Origin: Acidimicrobiales bacterium
GTDB lineage: Bacteria > Actinomycetota > Acidimicrobiia > Acidimicrobiales > UBA8190
Length of the DNA stretch: 56,651 bases
Assembly: GCA_035531755.1 (NCBI GenBank)
Contig: DATKSK010000017.1
Coordinates: 1 to 56,651 of the forward strand
Direction: 5' to 3'
Of the stretch, positions 40,856 to 49,055 are shown one piece after another. The notes beneath the pieces were generated by a model. The model was not told the DNA's origin. It saw nothing but the letters and a program-made list of their open reading frames with translations, and did no database searches. The position numbers and the translations under genes are program-made. Every line of letters starts with the position of its first letter. The stretch's first letter is position 1.

Positions 40856-40999
40856 CGTTCCATCGTCGCCCCGGTGGCGCCGCCCGGCGAGGGCCGAAGG
40901 ACCCATCCTCGGGCGACCCGGGGTCGGCCCGTCACAGCGGGCGCGGTGTGGTCGAATGTCGGGCGGCCCGCCGCACGGTGCCGGGGAGGTGGGGACGCC

Positions 41000-42367
41000 A
41001 TGGATCTCGGGGATGTCGACCTCACCGACCTCGACCTGTTCACCGGCGGCTTCCCCGACGACGTGTTCGTGCAGCTGCGGCACGAGGCGCCCGTGTGGTG
41101 GCACGAAGCCACGGCCCACACGCCCGACGGCACCGGTTTCTGGGTGGTGAGCCGTCACGGCGACATCCTCGACGTCACCGGCGACGCCGAGACGTTCTCG
41201 TCGGAGCGCGCCCCGGGCGCCGCCGCCGGCGGCACCATCATCGAGGACCTGCCCTACGGGTTCGCCTCCGGCGTGCTCCTCAACATGATGGACGACCCCC
41301 GGCACCACCGGATCCGGCGCCTCGTGACCCCGGCGGTGGCGCCGCGGGCGCTGGCCGCGCTCGAGCCCGAGCTGCGGGCCCGGACGGCCGCCATCCTCGA
41401 CGGTGTGGCCGCACACGGGCGGTGCGACTTCCTGGTCGACGTGGCCGTGGAGCTCCCGCTGCAGGCCATCGCCATGCTGATGGGCGTGCCCGAGCAGGAC
41501 CGCCACGACCTCATGGCATGGACGAACGCCACACTCACCTACGACGACCGCGAGCTCGGTGCCCGCAGCGCTGGCTCGGAGGACGCGGCCGCCGCCATGG
41601 CCGCCTACGGCAGCGCGCTGGTGGCGCGCAAACGGGCCGAGGGCGGTGACGACATCGTCGCCACCGTGGCACGAGCCACCGTCGACGTCGACGTCGACGT
41701 CGACGGCAGCGACGACGGCATCGCCGGTCGCGGTACCCGGTCGGCGCCGTTGTCGGACCTCGAGCTGCTCATGTTCTTCAACCTCCTCATCGCCGCCGGC
41801 AGCGAGACGACGCGCAACGCCATCGCCCTGGGCATGGCGGCGTTGATCGAGCACCCCGACCAGTGGGAGCTGCTCCGATCCGACCCCGCCGCGCTGGCGC
41901 CGGGCGTCGAGGAGATCCTGCGGTGGTCGAGCCCCACCCTCTACAACCGGCGCACGGCCACCCGTGACGTCGAGGTGGCGGGCCGACAGGTCCGTGCCGG
42001 CGACAAGGTGACGCTGTGGTGGGCGTCGGCCAACCGCGACGAGTCGGTGTTCGACGACCCGTTCCGCTTCGACGTCCGGCGCACACCCAACCCCCATCTG
42101 GCCTTCGGCTACCGCAGCCATTTCTGCCTGGGGGCGAACCTGGCCCGCCTCGAGATCCGCATCATGCTCGAGGAGCTGCTGGCGCGTTTCGACCGGCTCT
42201 CGCTCGACGGGCCGGTGGAGCGGTTCCGGACGAACAAGCACGCCGGCGTGAAGCACATGGACGTGGTGCTGCACCCCCGGAGTCCGGGCCCCGCGCCGGC
42301 CACGACGCCGACGACGCCGACGACCGGGACGACATCGACGACGGAAGGGAGGCGGCATGGCCGGTGA
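41000..42367 (+). CDS. Cytochrome P450 (CYP125/CYP142-like)
   Basis: A 455-residue soluble heme monooxygenase. The I-helix is LLIAAGSETTRN, the ExxR motif is in EEILRW and the heme loop is FGYRSHFCLGANLAR with thiolate Cys376. Several blocks match mycobacterial CYP125, the steroid C26 hydroxylase, for example ELPLQAIAMLMGVP, EHPDQWELL and the end KHAGVKHMDVVLHP; substrate is inferred only. Two additions are notable: a VDVDVDVDG insert before the I-helix (six-base repeats at 41681-41704) and a Thr/Pro-rich tail. GAGGTGGGGA precedes the ATG. The stop overlaps the next gene by 11 nt. Confidence 0.93.
   Translation: MDLGDVDLTDLDLFTGGFPDDVFVQLRHEAPVWWHEATAHTPDGTGFWVVSRHGDILDVTGDAETFSSERAPGAAAGGTIIEDLPYGFASGVLLNMMDDPRHHRIRRLVTPAVAPRALAALEPELRARTAAILDGVAAHGRCDFLVDVAVELPLQAIAMLMGVPEQDRHDLMAWTNATLTYDDRELGARSAGSEDAAAAMAAYGSALVARKRAEGGDDIVATVARATVDVDVDVDGSDDGIAGRGTRSAPLSDLELLMFFNLLIAAGSETTRNAIALGMAALIEHPDQWELLRSDPAALAPGVEEILRWSSPTLYNRRTATRDVEVAGRQVRAGDKVTLWWASANRDESVFDDPFRFDVRRTPNPHLAFGYRSHFCLGANLARLEIRIMLEELLARFDRLSLDGPVERFRTNKHAGVKHMDVVLHPRSPGPAPATTPTTPTTGTTSTTEGRRHGR
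41681..41704. repeat. In-frame GTCGAC x4 repeat inside the P450 gene
   Basis: Four exact 6-bp units encode alternating Val-Asp in a loop before the I-helix. Confidence 0.9.
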
Positions 42368-42731
42368 GGGTGGCAGCGTGGTGGAGCGCTACCTGGACCG
42401 TCTGGTGGCGCACGACTGGGCCGCCCTGGCGACGTGCCTGGCCGACGACGTGGTGCGCGTGGGCCCCTTCGGCGACACCTACACACCGAGAGATGCCTAC
42501 GTGGCCTTCCTGTCCGAGCTCATGCCGTCGCTGCCGGGCTACTCCATGCGGGTCGAGCGGGTCGTCACGACCGGGCGCGTGACGGTGGTGGAGCTCTCCG
42601 AGACCGTGGAGATGGCCGGGACGCCGGTCCACACCCCCGAGGCGCTGGTCTTCGACGTCGACGAGGACGGGCGCATCGCCCACATCGCCATCTACATCCA
42701 GCGCCTCGGTGAGGTGCCCCGAGCGCCGTAG
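42357..42731 (+). CDS. NTF2/SnoaL-like protein
   Basis: A 124-residue NTF2-fold protein: VVERYLDRLVAHDWAALATC, DDVVRVGPFGDTYTPRDAYV, a conserved VELSETVEMAGTPVHTPEAL strand pair and IAHIAIYIQRL. It overlaps the P450 gene by 11 nt, so its translation is coupled and it probably acts on, or with, the P450 product. Close relatives of this group work as dehydratases or isomerases in steroid and polyketide metabolism; assignment here is inference. Confidence 0.83.
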   Translation: MAGEGGSVVERYLDRLVAHDWAALATCLADDVVRVGPFGDTYTPRDAYVAFLSELMPSLPGYSMRVERVVTTGRVTVVELSETVEMAGTPVHTPEALVFDVDEDGRIAHIAIYIQRLGEVPRAP

Positions 42732-42751
42732 GGAGCGACGACCGCCCGTCG

Positions 42752-43462
42752 CTACGTGCCGCCCGCCTCGGCCGCCTCGGCGCCGGCCGACCCCGCGGCG
42801 TCGAGGCGGGACGCACGCCGGGCGGTCCGGGGGGCGGTCCGGGGGGCGCCCACGACGCGCAGCCAGAACTGCAGGCCCGGCCCGATGAGCACCCCGGTGA
42901 TGACGGTGCCGACACCGACGTCGCCCCCGAGGGCCCACCCGATGGCGAGCACCGTGGCCTCCATGGTGAGGCGGATGGGCGCGAGCTGGCGGCGCAGCAC
43001 GCGGTGCAGGCCCAGCATCACGGCGTCGTAGGCGGCCACCCCGACGCGGGCCCGGATCATCATGGCCCCGCCCAGGGCCATGGCCCACGTGGCGAGGAGG
43101 ACGATCGTGACGCGCAGCGGCCAGCCCGCCATCGTGGGCACGGAGGGCAGGACGGCGTCGAGCGTGACCCCGCCGATCACGGGGAGCGCCAGTGTCCCGG
43201 GCCCCGGCCACGACCGGAGGCACAGTGCCACCGCCACGAGCATGAAGCCGGTCGCCGCCACCGAGGCGCCGATGGAGATCCCCGTCGAGCGGGCGAAGCC
43301 GTCCTGGAGCACGAACAGAGGACCGAGGCCGATGCCCGCCCGGATGGTCAGTGCGTAGGACAGGGTGGAGATCGTCGACCCCGCCAGCAGCAGGGCCACC
43401 CGGCCCGCGCACGAGCCCGCCCGCACCGTGCCCCGTGCCGGGCCGCCGGCGCTGCGGGCCAC
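42752..43462 (-). CDS. YczE/YitT-family membrane protein
   Basis: A 236-residue membrane protein with five to six helices. The repeated pattern RAGIGLGPLFVLQDGFARSTG and RARVGVAAYDAVMLGLHRVL is the hallmark of the YczE/YyaS group, uncharacterised membrane proteins. The C-terminus is an Ala/Arg-rich tail. GTG start 3 nt after the stop of the binding-protein gene, making it the last gene of the long operon. It might move a substrate of the pathway, but no evidence shows this. Confidence 0.75.
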   Translation of the reverse strand: MARSAGGPARGTVRAGSCAGRVALLLAGSTISTLSYALTIRAGIGLGPLFVLQDGFARSTGISIGASVAATGFMLVAVALCLRSWPGPGTLALPVIGGVTLDAVLPSVPTMAGWPLRVTIVLLATWAMALGGAMMIRARVGVAAYDAVMLGLHRVLRRQLAPIRLTMEATVLAIGWALGGDVGVGTVITGVLIGPGLQFWLRVVGAPRTAPRTARRASRLDAAGSAGAEAAEAGGT

Positions 43463-43465
43463 GCC

Positions 43466-44533
43466 CTACTGCTCCTCGACCTGCACGGTCCTGCCGTCGG
43501 ACCAGCGCCGCAGCACCAGGTACCGGCCCTTCAGCGCCGCGTGGTCGTAGTGGCCGAATCCCATGGTGGTGCCGTCCATGCCGCTCGACGCCGGGAGCTG
43601 CTTCACCCGTTCGAGCCCGTCCTTGATCCCCTGGCGGGTGAGGTGGGCGGCGCGGGCCACGGCCTCGCCGATCAGCCTGCCCATGTCGTAGGCGGCCACG
43701 CCGATCGGGCCGGCCGCGCTGCGCGGCGACCGTTCGCGCAGCGCCGCCCGGGCGGCGTTGTCGTCGGACACGCTGTCGACGTACACCCACCCCTCCCAGC
43801 CGGCGCGCCAGTCGCGCCGGGCGTAGCCGAACATGAGCGCCGAGTTGGCGACCACGGGCACGTCCCAGCCGTCGCTTACCACCCCCAGCGCCACCGCACG
43901 GGCCGCCACACCCAGGCCGAGGTAGGTGAGGACCTCGGGGCCGCCTGCCCGCAGCCGGCGCACGGTGGGCGAGACGTCCTGCGCCAGCGGCGACACCGCC
44001 GCCACGCCGGTGATGTCGATGCCGAGGGCGCCGCAGGCCTCGGCGAAGAACTCGGCGTAGCGCCGGCCCACCGGCGAGTGGTCATGGGCCACGGCCACGC
44101 TGCCGTGCCCGGCGCGCACCAGGTGGCGGGCGAGGACGGCGGGCTCCTCTTCGAGCGATCCCACCTGGTAGTGGTACATGAACTCCCCGCGCGTGCGCTC
44201 GCCGCCGGTGTAGTTGATGCACGGCACGCCGCGGGCGTCGGCGAGGGGGCCCACGATCAGCCCGTTGTCGCTGATCGACGGCCCGAGCACGGCCAGCACG
44301 CCCGTGTCGACGAGCTCGGCGAAGGCGCGCTCCACGTCGTGGGCCGTCCCCGCCGGCAGGCCCCGGGCGTGGCGGGCCACCAGCTCGACGGGGCGGTCGA
44401 GGCGGCCGGTGGCGGCCACCTCGTCGAGGCCGACGCGTACGGCGTCCTCGAAGAGCGCCCCCCCGTCGGCCTGGGGGAAGTCGTAGAGCACGCCGACCAG
44501 GATCGGTGCCGTGGTGCCTGCCTCGTCGGCCAT
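43466..44533 (-). CDS. Leu/Ile/Val-binding-type ABC substrate-binding protein without signal peptide
   Basis: A 355-residue periplasmic-binding fold type I protein: ILVGVLYDFPQADGG, VLAVLGPSISDNGLIVGPLA, PCINYTGGERTRGEFMYHY and MGRLIGEAVARAA are typical of LIV-BP-like proteins. Unlike transport partners it starts MADEAGTTAPILVGV and has no signal peptide or lipobox, so it should stay in the cytoplasm. GGAGGGG before the ATG at 44533 fixes the start. No permease or ATPase genes are near. It may act as an intracellular ligand sensor for the operon's substrates (inference). Confidence 0.85.
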   Translation of the reverse strand: MADEAGTTAPILVGVLYDFPQADGGALFEDAVRVGLDEVAATGRLDRPVELVARHARGLPAGTAHDVERAFAELVDTGVLAVLGPSISDNGLIVGPLADARGVPCINYTGGERTRGEFMYHYQVGSLEEEPAVLARHLVRAGHGSVAVAHDHSPVGRRYAEFFAEACGALGIDITGVAAVSPLAQDVSPTVRRLRAGGPEVLTYLGLGVAARAVALGVVSDGWDVPVVANSALMFGYARRDWRAGWEGWVYVDSVSDDNAARAALRERSPRSAAGPIGVAAYDMGRLIGEAVARAAHLTRQGIKDGLERVKQLPASSGMDGTTMGFGHYDHAALKGRYLVLRRWSDGRTVQVEEQ

Positions 44534-44592
44534 GGGATCCCCTCCGGGTGTCTGGTGTCGAGTGCCGGGTGTCGATGGTTCGGATGCGACGG

Positions 44593-45726
44593 TCAGCGCG
44601 ACAGGACGACCACGCCGGCGTTGGCGCCCCGGCCCACGGTGTGGGCGAGGGCGACGCGCGCCCCCGGCACCTGGTTGGCGCCGGCGTCGCCGCGCAGCTG
44701 GTGGACGAGCTCGACGACCTGTCCGAGCGCCGAGGCCCCCAGGGGCTCGCCCTTCGACAGCAGGCCGCCGCTCGGGTTCACCGGGAGCCGCCCGCCGAGC
44801 ACGGTGGCGCCCTCGTCGACCATGGCGGCCGCGCCGCCCGGCGCGCACAGTCCCAGCTCCTCGTACGAGAGCAGCTCGCGCGCCGCGTCGGTGTCCTGGC
44901 ACTCCACCACGTCGAGGTCCTCGGGCCCGAGGCCCGCCTCCTCGAAGGCCGCCGTGGCGGCCAGGGTGGTGGCGGCGGGCGCACCGTCGTCGGCGAGGCC
45001 CGACATCGGGGTGGACTCGCTCAGCACCGGCCCGGGCACGTGCGAGCGGAGCACGGCCGCGTCGAGGCGCACCCGCCCCCGCGTGTCGTCGGGGCGGGTG
45101 AGCACGACGGCGGCGGCGCCCTCGTTGGGGGTGCAGAGCATCCACAGGTGCAGGGGCTCGCACACGACGCGTGACCCGAGGACGGCGGCGGCCTCCACCT
45201 CCGAGCGGAACATGGCGTTGGGGTTGGTCGTGCCGTGGCGCCGGTTCTTCACCACCACTGCCGCCAGGTGGTCCTTGGTGACCCCGGACGTCTGCATCAG
45301 CCGCTGCGCCCGCAGGGCGAAGTACGCGGGCGTGGCGCCGAGCCCGGCCTCCTCCTGCCACGGCTCGAAGAACGACGACCGGATCATGCCCCTGGGCATC
45401 TTCTCGACGCCGAAGACGAGCACGGTGTCGTAGGCGCCGGCCCGGATCGCCCCGGCGGCGAGCATCAGCGCCGCGCTCCCGCTGGCGCAGCCGGCCTCGA
45501 CGTCCACGATGGGCATGCCGGTCATGCCCAGGCGCGACAGGACCTTGTGGCCCGAGGCCACACCGCCGTAGGCGGTGCCGCAGAACGCCGCTTGGAACCC
45601 GCCCTTGCCCACGCCGGCGTCGCGCAGGGCGTCGCGCACCGCGGCCACGCCCATGTCGGTGATCGACGTCCCGTCGAACCGACCGAACGGATGGATGCCC
45701 ACCCCGGCGACGTCGACGGCGGTCAT
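44593..45726 (-). CDS. Thiolase-fold protein A (SCP-x type, Cys retained)
   Basis: A 377-residue thiolase-superfamily protein. The nucleophile is present: VDVEAGCASGSAALM with Cys80. The two later catalytic positions differ from active thiolases: VVECQDTDA has Gln where His is usual, and LSKGEPLGASALG has Glu in place of the His of GHP. It may still cleave or form a C-C bond on a CoA ester, or act as a non-thiolase. ATG overlaps the stop of the DUF35 gene (ATGA), so the two form a complex-encoding pair; DUF35 partners supply an OB fold for acyl-CoA binding. Confidence 0.88.
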   Translation of the reverse strand: MTAVDVAGVGIHPFGRFDGTSITDMGVAAVRDALRDAGVGKGGFQAAFCGTAYGGVASGHKVLSRLGMTGMPIVDVEAGCASGSAALMLAAGAIRAGAYDTVLVFGVEKMPRGMIRSSFFEPWQEEAGLGATPAYFALRAQRLMQTSGVTKDHLAAVVVKNRRHGTTNPNAMFRSEVEAAAVLGSRVVCEPLHLWMLCTPNEGAAAVVLTRPDDTRGRVRLDAAVLRSHVPGPVLSESTPMSGLADDGAPAATTLAATAAFEEAGLGPEDLDVVECQDTDAARELLSYEELGLCAPGGAAAMVDEGATVLGGRLPVNPSGGLLSKGEPLGASALGQVVELVHQLRGDAGANQVPGARVALAHTVGRGANAGVVVLSR

Positions 45727-46139
45727 GACGTGCCCACCGGCGCGAAGGCGTAGGTCACGACCGGCGCGCCGTCGTCGGCGGTGCGCACGGTGGCGAGGAC
45801 GAGCACCATCTCCTGACCGGCGCGCAGCCGGGTGGGGTCGGCCTCGGTCAGGCGGCCGATCACGCGCAGCCCCTCGGGCAGCTCGACCACCCCGAACCCG
45901 TAGGGGACCTCGCCGACATAGCCCGGCGGAGCGGCCGTCACGGCCGTCCACGCCCACAGGCGCCCGGTGCCCGACAGCTCCACGGCGGCGACGCCGTCGG
46001 CGGCGCAGTACGGGCACGTGTCGTGCCGGGGGAAGCTGTGGTTCCCGCACGCCGCGCAGCGCCCCCCGAGCAGGCGCGGCTGGTCCCCGGCGCTGAACAG
46101 GCCGTCGGTGACGGGGACGGCGGCCGCGGTCGCTCCCAT
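45723..46139 (-). CDS. DUF35 OB-fold / Zn-ribbon protein (partner of thiolase A)
   Basis: A 138-residue acyl-CoA-associated protein. The rubredoxin-like Zn ribbon has CAACGNHSFPRHDTCPYC and the OB fold follows with GTGRLWAWTAVTAAPPGY, PYGFGVVELPEGLRVIGRL. ATG at 46139 with GGCGGAG upstream. Order here is DUF35 first, thiolase second, opposite to the other two pairs. Confidence 0.9.
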   Translation of the reverse strand: MGATAAAVPVTDGLFSAGDQPRLLGGRCAACGNHSFPRHDTCPYCAADGVAAVELSGTGRLWAWTAVTAAPPGYVGEVPYGFGVVELPEGLRVIGRLTEADPTRLRAGQEMVLVLATVRTADDGAPVVTYAFAPVGTS

Positions 46140-46180
46140 GGCGGGCTCCGCCTTCTGTCGGGGCACTGCGTACGGCGCGA

Positions 46181-46750
46181 TCAGGAGGCTTCGGTCGGCA
46201 TCGTCTGCGCGCAGACGATCTGCCGGAGCTCCTCCACGGCGCGGCACAACGCATCGACCTTGTCGTTGAGCGCCGCCAGCCCGGCCGCGTCCGGCGCGGC
46301 GGCGCCGTGGCGCGCCGCCAGGCGCTCGTAGCAGCACCGCAGCAACCGGGCGGTGTCGAACTCCTCGGCGACGTAGCGCCCGAGCAGCTCACCCGTGCGG
46401 ATGTCGATGGAGTGGTCCGCGAACACGCCGTCGAAGCCGCGCAGGGTCTCGTCGAGGCGGTCCAGGCCGAAGAACCGCATCTTCTCGAGGTCGCTCTTGT
46501 CGGACCCCGCCACGGCGAGTTGCTCGTCGACCGAGGGGTCGTGCTTCTCGCGCACCTCGAAGCCGAGCTCGTTGACGCGCTTGGCGAAGCTCATGCCGTG
46601 CTCGCCCTCGCGCCATGCCACGGCGCGCAGCACGGCGGCGACGTCAGGGTCGCCGGTGGTCCCGATCCACACCGACAGGTAGCGCTGGGCCCGGGCCTCG
46701 TTGACGGCGATGGCGTTCAGCAGCCCCAGGTAGCTGGGCTTGTCCGACAT
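46181..46750 (-). CDS. Ferritin-like/rubrerythrin-type protein
   Basis: A 189-residue helical protein. AIAVNEARAQRYLSVW (Glu), AWREGEHGMSF (an ExxH pair) and a later YVAEEFDTARLL helix with two Glu give a ferritin-like di-iron pattern; the ligand set is a judgement from sequence alone. It lies within the thiolase/DUF35 operon, so a di-iron oxidase or hydroxylase role is possible. GAGGAG precedes the ATG at 46750. If the ligands are wrong, it is a helical protein of unknown function. Confidence 0.6.
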   Translation of the reverse strand: MSDKPSYLGLLNAIAVNEARAQRYLSVWIGTTGDPDVAAVLRAVAWREGEHGMSFAKRVNELGFEVREKHDPSVDEQLAVAGSDKSDLEKMRFFGLDRLDETLRGFDGVFADHSIDIRTGELLGRYVAEEFDTARLLRCCYERLAARHGAAAPDAAGLAALNDKVDALCRAVEELRQIVCAQTMPTEAS

Positions 46751-46866
46751 GGTGGCTCCTCTCACCGCGCCTGGGGCGACGGCCCGTCGGGCCGGTCGAA
46801 CGGGTCAGGGCCCGCCGCCCCCGCGGGGCCTTCCGAACGATCCCATGCCCACACCCGGCGGGCAAG

Positions 46867-46947
46867 CCCCCGACGGCCCCGACGGCCCCGACGGCCCCGA
46901 CGGCCCCGGACACCCCGACGGCCCCGGACACCCCGACGGCCCCGGCG
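46867..46947. repeat. 9-bp/18-bp minisatellite inside the operon
   Basis: About nine short units of CCCCGACGG, two of them lengthened to a CCCCGGACACCCCGACGG form, directly after the DUF35 stop codon and before the ferritin-like gene. The 210-nt gap (46751-46960) contains nothing else recognised. Confidence 0.85.
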
Positions 46948-46960
46948 CATCGCCGTCGTC

Positions 46961-47401
46961 TCATTCGGCGGGGGCGAAGAGCGCGATGCCGGCGTCGTCG
47001 GAGACCGCCTCGAAGGTGGCCCGGACCGCCATGCCGACCGACACCGCCTCGGGTGGGCAGCCCACGATGTTCGTCATCAGGCGCGGGCCCTCCTCGAGGT
47101 CGACGAGGGCGACCACGTAGGGGGTCCAGTCTCGGAAGGGGCGGGAGTAGTTCTGGCGGATCACGGTGAAGCTGTACACCGTGCCCCGGCCGCTCGCCTC
47201 GACCCAGGCGACGGGGCCGCGGCACGCCAGGCACCGGTCGCGGGCGTAGAGCTGGTGGGCGCCGCAGCGCTCGCACCGCTGGACGACGAGCCGCCCGTCG
47301 TGGGCGGCCGCCCAGTACGGCGCCGAGTCGGCATCGGGCGTGGGGGCGGGGCGGGGCTTGGGGGGTCGCTCGTCGGCCGGCGGCGCGGCGCGGTCGGTCA
47401 T
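46961..47401 (-). CDS. DUF35 OB-fold / Zn-ribbon protein (partner of thiolase B)
   Basis: A 146-residue acyl-CoA-binding partner. PYWAAAHDGRLVVQRCERCG and CLAC give the Zn ribbon; GRGTVYSFTVIRQNYSRPF and DWTPYVVALVDLEEGPRLM form the OB fold. The Arg/Pro-rich first 25 residues are probably disordered. ATG overlaps the stop of thiolase B (ATGA). Confidence 0.9.
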   Translation of the reverse strand: MTDRAAPPADERPPKPRPAPTPDADSAPYWAAAHDGRLVVQRCERCGAHQLYARDRCLACRGPVAWVEASGRGTVYSFTVIRQNYSRPFRDWTPYVVALVDLEEGPRLMTNIVGCPPEAVSVGMAVRATFEAVSDDAGIALFAPAE

Positions 47402-48570
47402 GGCGTGTCCCGGCCGAGCACGAGGGTGGCGCCCGTCGAGAGCATGCCGCCGGTCCCGTGGGCCACGGCCACGCCGGCGCCGGGTACCTGCGTGGGGCCG
47501 CACTCGCCGCGCAGTTGACGCACGGCCTCGACGATGAGGAACATGCCCCGCATGCCCGGGTGGCAGGCCGAGAGGCCGCCGCCGTCGGTGTTGGTCGGCA
47601 ACCGGCCGCCGACGCCGAGCCCGCCGTCCTCCACGAAGGCCCCTCCTTCCCCCTTGGCGCAGAACCCGAGGTCCTCGACGGTGAGCACCACGGTGATGGT
47701 GAACGAGTCGTACAGCTGGGCCACGTCGACGTCGGCCGGGGTGATCCCCGCCCGGGCGAAGGCCACCGGCCCGCATTGCGCCGCCGGGGTGACAGTCAGG
47801 TCGGGCATGGCCGACATGTTGAGGTGGTGGGTGGTGGCGTGGGCCGCGCCGAGCACGTACACCGGCGGACGGGCGAGGTCGGCGGCGCGCTCGGCCGTGG
47901 TGACGACGCAGGCCGCGCCGCCGTCGGAGATGACGCAGCAGTCGAGTTTGTGCAGGGGGTCGGCCACCAGGCGCGACGACACCACGTCGGCCACGGTGAT
48001 GGGCTCGCGCTCCTGGGCCTGGGGGTTGGTGGCAGCGTGCTGGCGCATCGTCACCGCCACGGCGGCCAGCTGCTCGGGCGTGGTGCCGAACTCGTGCATG
48101 TGGCGACGGGCCGCCAGCGCGTAGTTTCCCACGAGCGTGTTGCCCCACAAGGCGTCGTAGATGGCCGGCCCCGGCGCGAAGTTCGCGCCGCCGCCGCCCC
48201 CGGTTCCGAGCCGCCTCCCCATCTGCGAGAGCTGCACGCTGCCGTAGGTCACGAGCACGACCTCGGCCGCACCTGCTTCCACGGCGTAGGCGGCGTGCTC
48301 GACCAGTACCTCGAACGACGAGCCGCCCGAGTTCGTCTCGTCGAAGTAGATCGGGTGGAGGCCGAGGTACTCGGCCACGCCCGTGGCGTACATGGGGAAG
48401 AAGCCGGTGGTGGCGAGCCCGTCGACGTCGGCGAAGGTGAGCCCGGCGTCGGCCAGGGCGCGGTCGGCGGCCTGGCCGTGCACGGCGTGCTCGGACAGGT
48501 GGGGGAGCAGGGGGTAGTCGGAGGTCGCCACCCCGGCGATCACCGCCCGCCGGGCGCGCCGCCCGTTCAC
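47398..48570 (-). CDS. Thiolase-fold protein B (Ltp2-like aldolase candidate, no nucleophilic Cys)
   Basis: A 390-residue thiolase-superfamily protein of the non-condensing SCP-x branch. At the nucleophile position it reads NSGGSSFEVLVEHAA, with Gly instead of Cys. QLYDSFTITVVL has Tyr where thiolases have His, and SACHPGMRG keeps His. Ltp2 retro-aldolases of steroid side-chain degradation also lack the Cys and use Tyr residues, so retro-aldol cleavage of a CoA ester is a reasonable guess. The rest of the fold is normal (LEDLGFC-like VEDLGFCAKGEGG). GTG start 13 nt after the DUF35 C stop. Confidence 0.85.
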   Translation of the reverse strand: MNGRRARRAVIAGVATSDYPLLPHLSEHAVHGQAADRALADAGLTFADVDGLATTGFFPMYATGVAEYLGLHPIYFDETNSGGSSFEVLVEHAAYAVEAGAAEVVLVTYGSVQLSQMGRRLGTGGGGGANFAPGPAIYDALWGNTLVGNYALAARRHMHEFGTTPEQLAAVAVTMRQHAATNPQAQEREPITVADVVSSRLVADPLHKLDCCVISDGGAACVVTTAERAADLARPPVYVLGAAHATTHHLNMSAMPDLTVTPAAQCGPVAFARAGITPADVDVAQLYDSFTITVVLTVEDLGFCAKGEGGAFVEDGGLGVGGRLPTNTDGGGLSACHPGMRGMFLIVEAVRQLRGECGPTQVPGAGVAVAHGTGGMLSTGATLVLGRDTP

Positions 48571-48583
48571 CGCCGGCCCCCGT

Positions 48584-49042
48584 TCACCGCCGGCCTCCGG
48601 GCCCGGCGCCGGGCACGGCCGCGCGGCGAAAGCGCGGCAGGGCGAGCTCGGGGCCCATGTCCTCCCACGCCACCTCGACGGGCATGCCGACCGCCACGTC
48701 GGACGGGTCGGTGTCGACGAGGTCGGACACGAGGCGGGCCCCGCCGGCGCCGTCGAGCTCGACGGCGACGACCACGTAGGGGACGGTGTCCCCGAGCGCG
48801 GGGATGAAGGCCTGGTGCACGACGGTGTAGGTGTACACCGTCCCGGTGCCCGGCAGCGGCATCCACTCGGACGCGAAGCTCCGGCATGTCGGGCACAGGG
48901 GCCCGGGCGGGTGGCGCGTGGTGCCGCACGCCGTGCAGCGCTGCACCACGAGGCGGTGGTCGGCCGCCGCCTCCCACCACCCGACGGTCTCCGCGCTCGC
49001 CGCCGGCGTGGGCATCTCGTCGGGGAACCAGCGCTCGCTCAC
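48584..49042 (-). CDS. DUF35 OB-fold / Zn-ribbon protein (partner of thiolase C)
   Basis: A 152-residue DUF35 protein: TVGWWEAAADHRLVVQRCTA (start of Zn ribbon, CTAC, then CPTC), GTGTVYTYTVVHQAFIPALG and VPYVVVAVELDG. It lies 13 nt after thiolase C. GTG start with AGGAGG about 8 nt upstream. It probably forms a heteromer with thiolase C as in Ltp2/ChsH2 complexes. Confidence 0.9.
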   Translation of the reverse strand: MSERWFPDEMPTPAASAETVGWWEAAADHRLVVQRCTACGTTRHPPGPLCPTCRSFASEWMPLPGTGTVYTYTVVHQAFIPALGDTVPYVVVAVELDGAGGARLVSDLVDTDPSDVAVGMPVEVAWEDMGPELALPRFRRAAVPGAGPGGRR

Positions 49043-49055
49043 CGGCCTGCCCTCC

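Noticed and set aside
46836-47120. Collagen-like protein read on the plus strand (Gly-Pro-Asp repeats)
   Set aside because: The repeat comes from the minisatellite; the frame then runs antisense through the DUF35 gene, and no ribosome site is seen.
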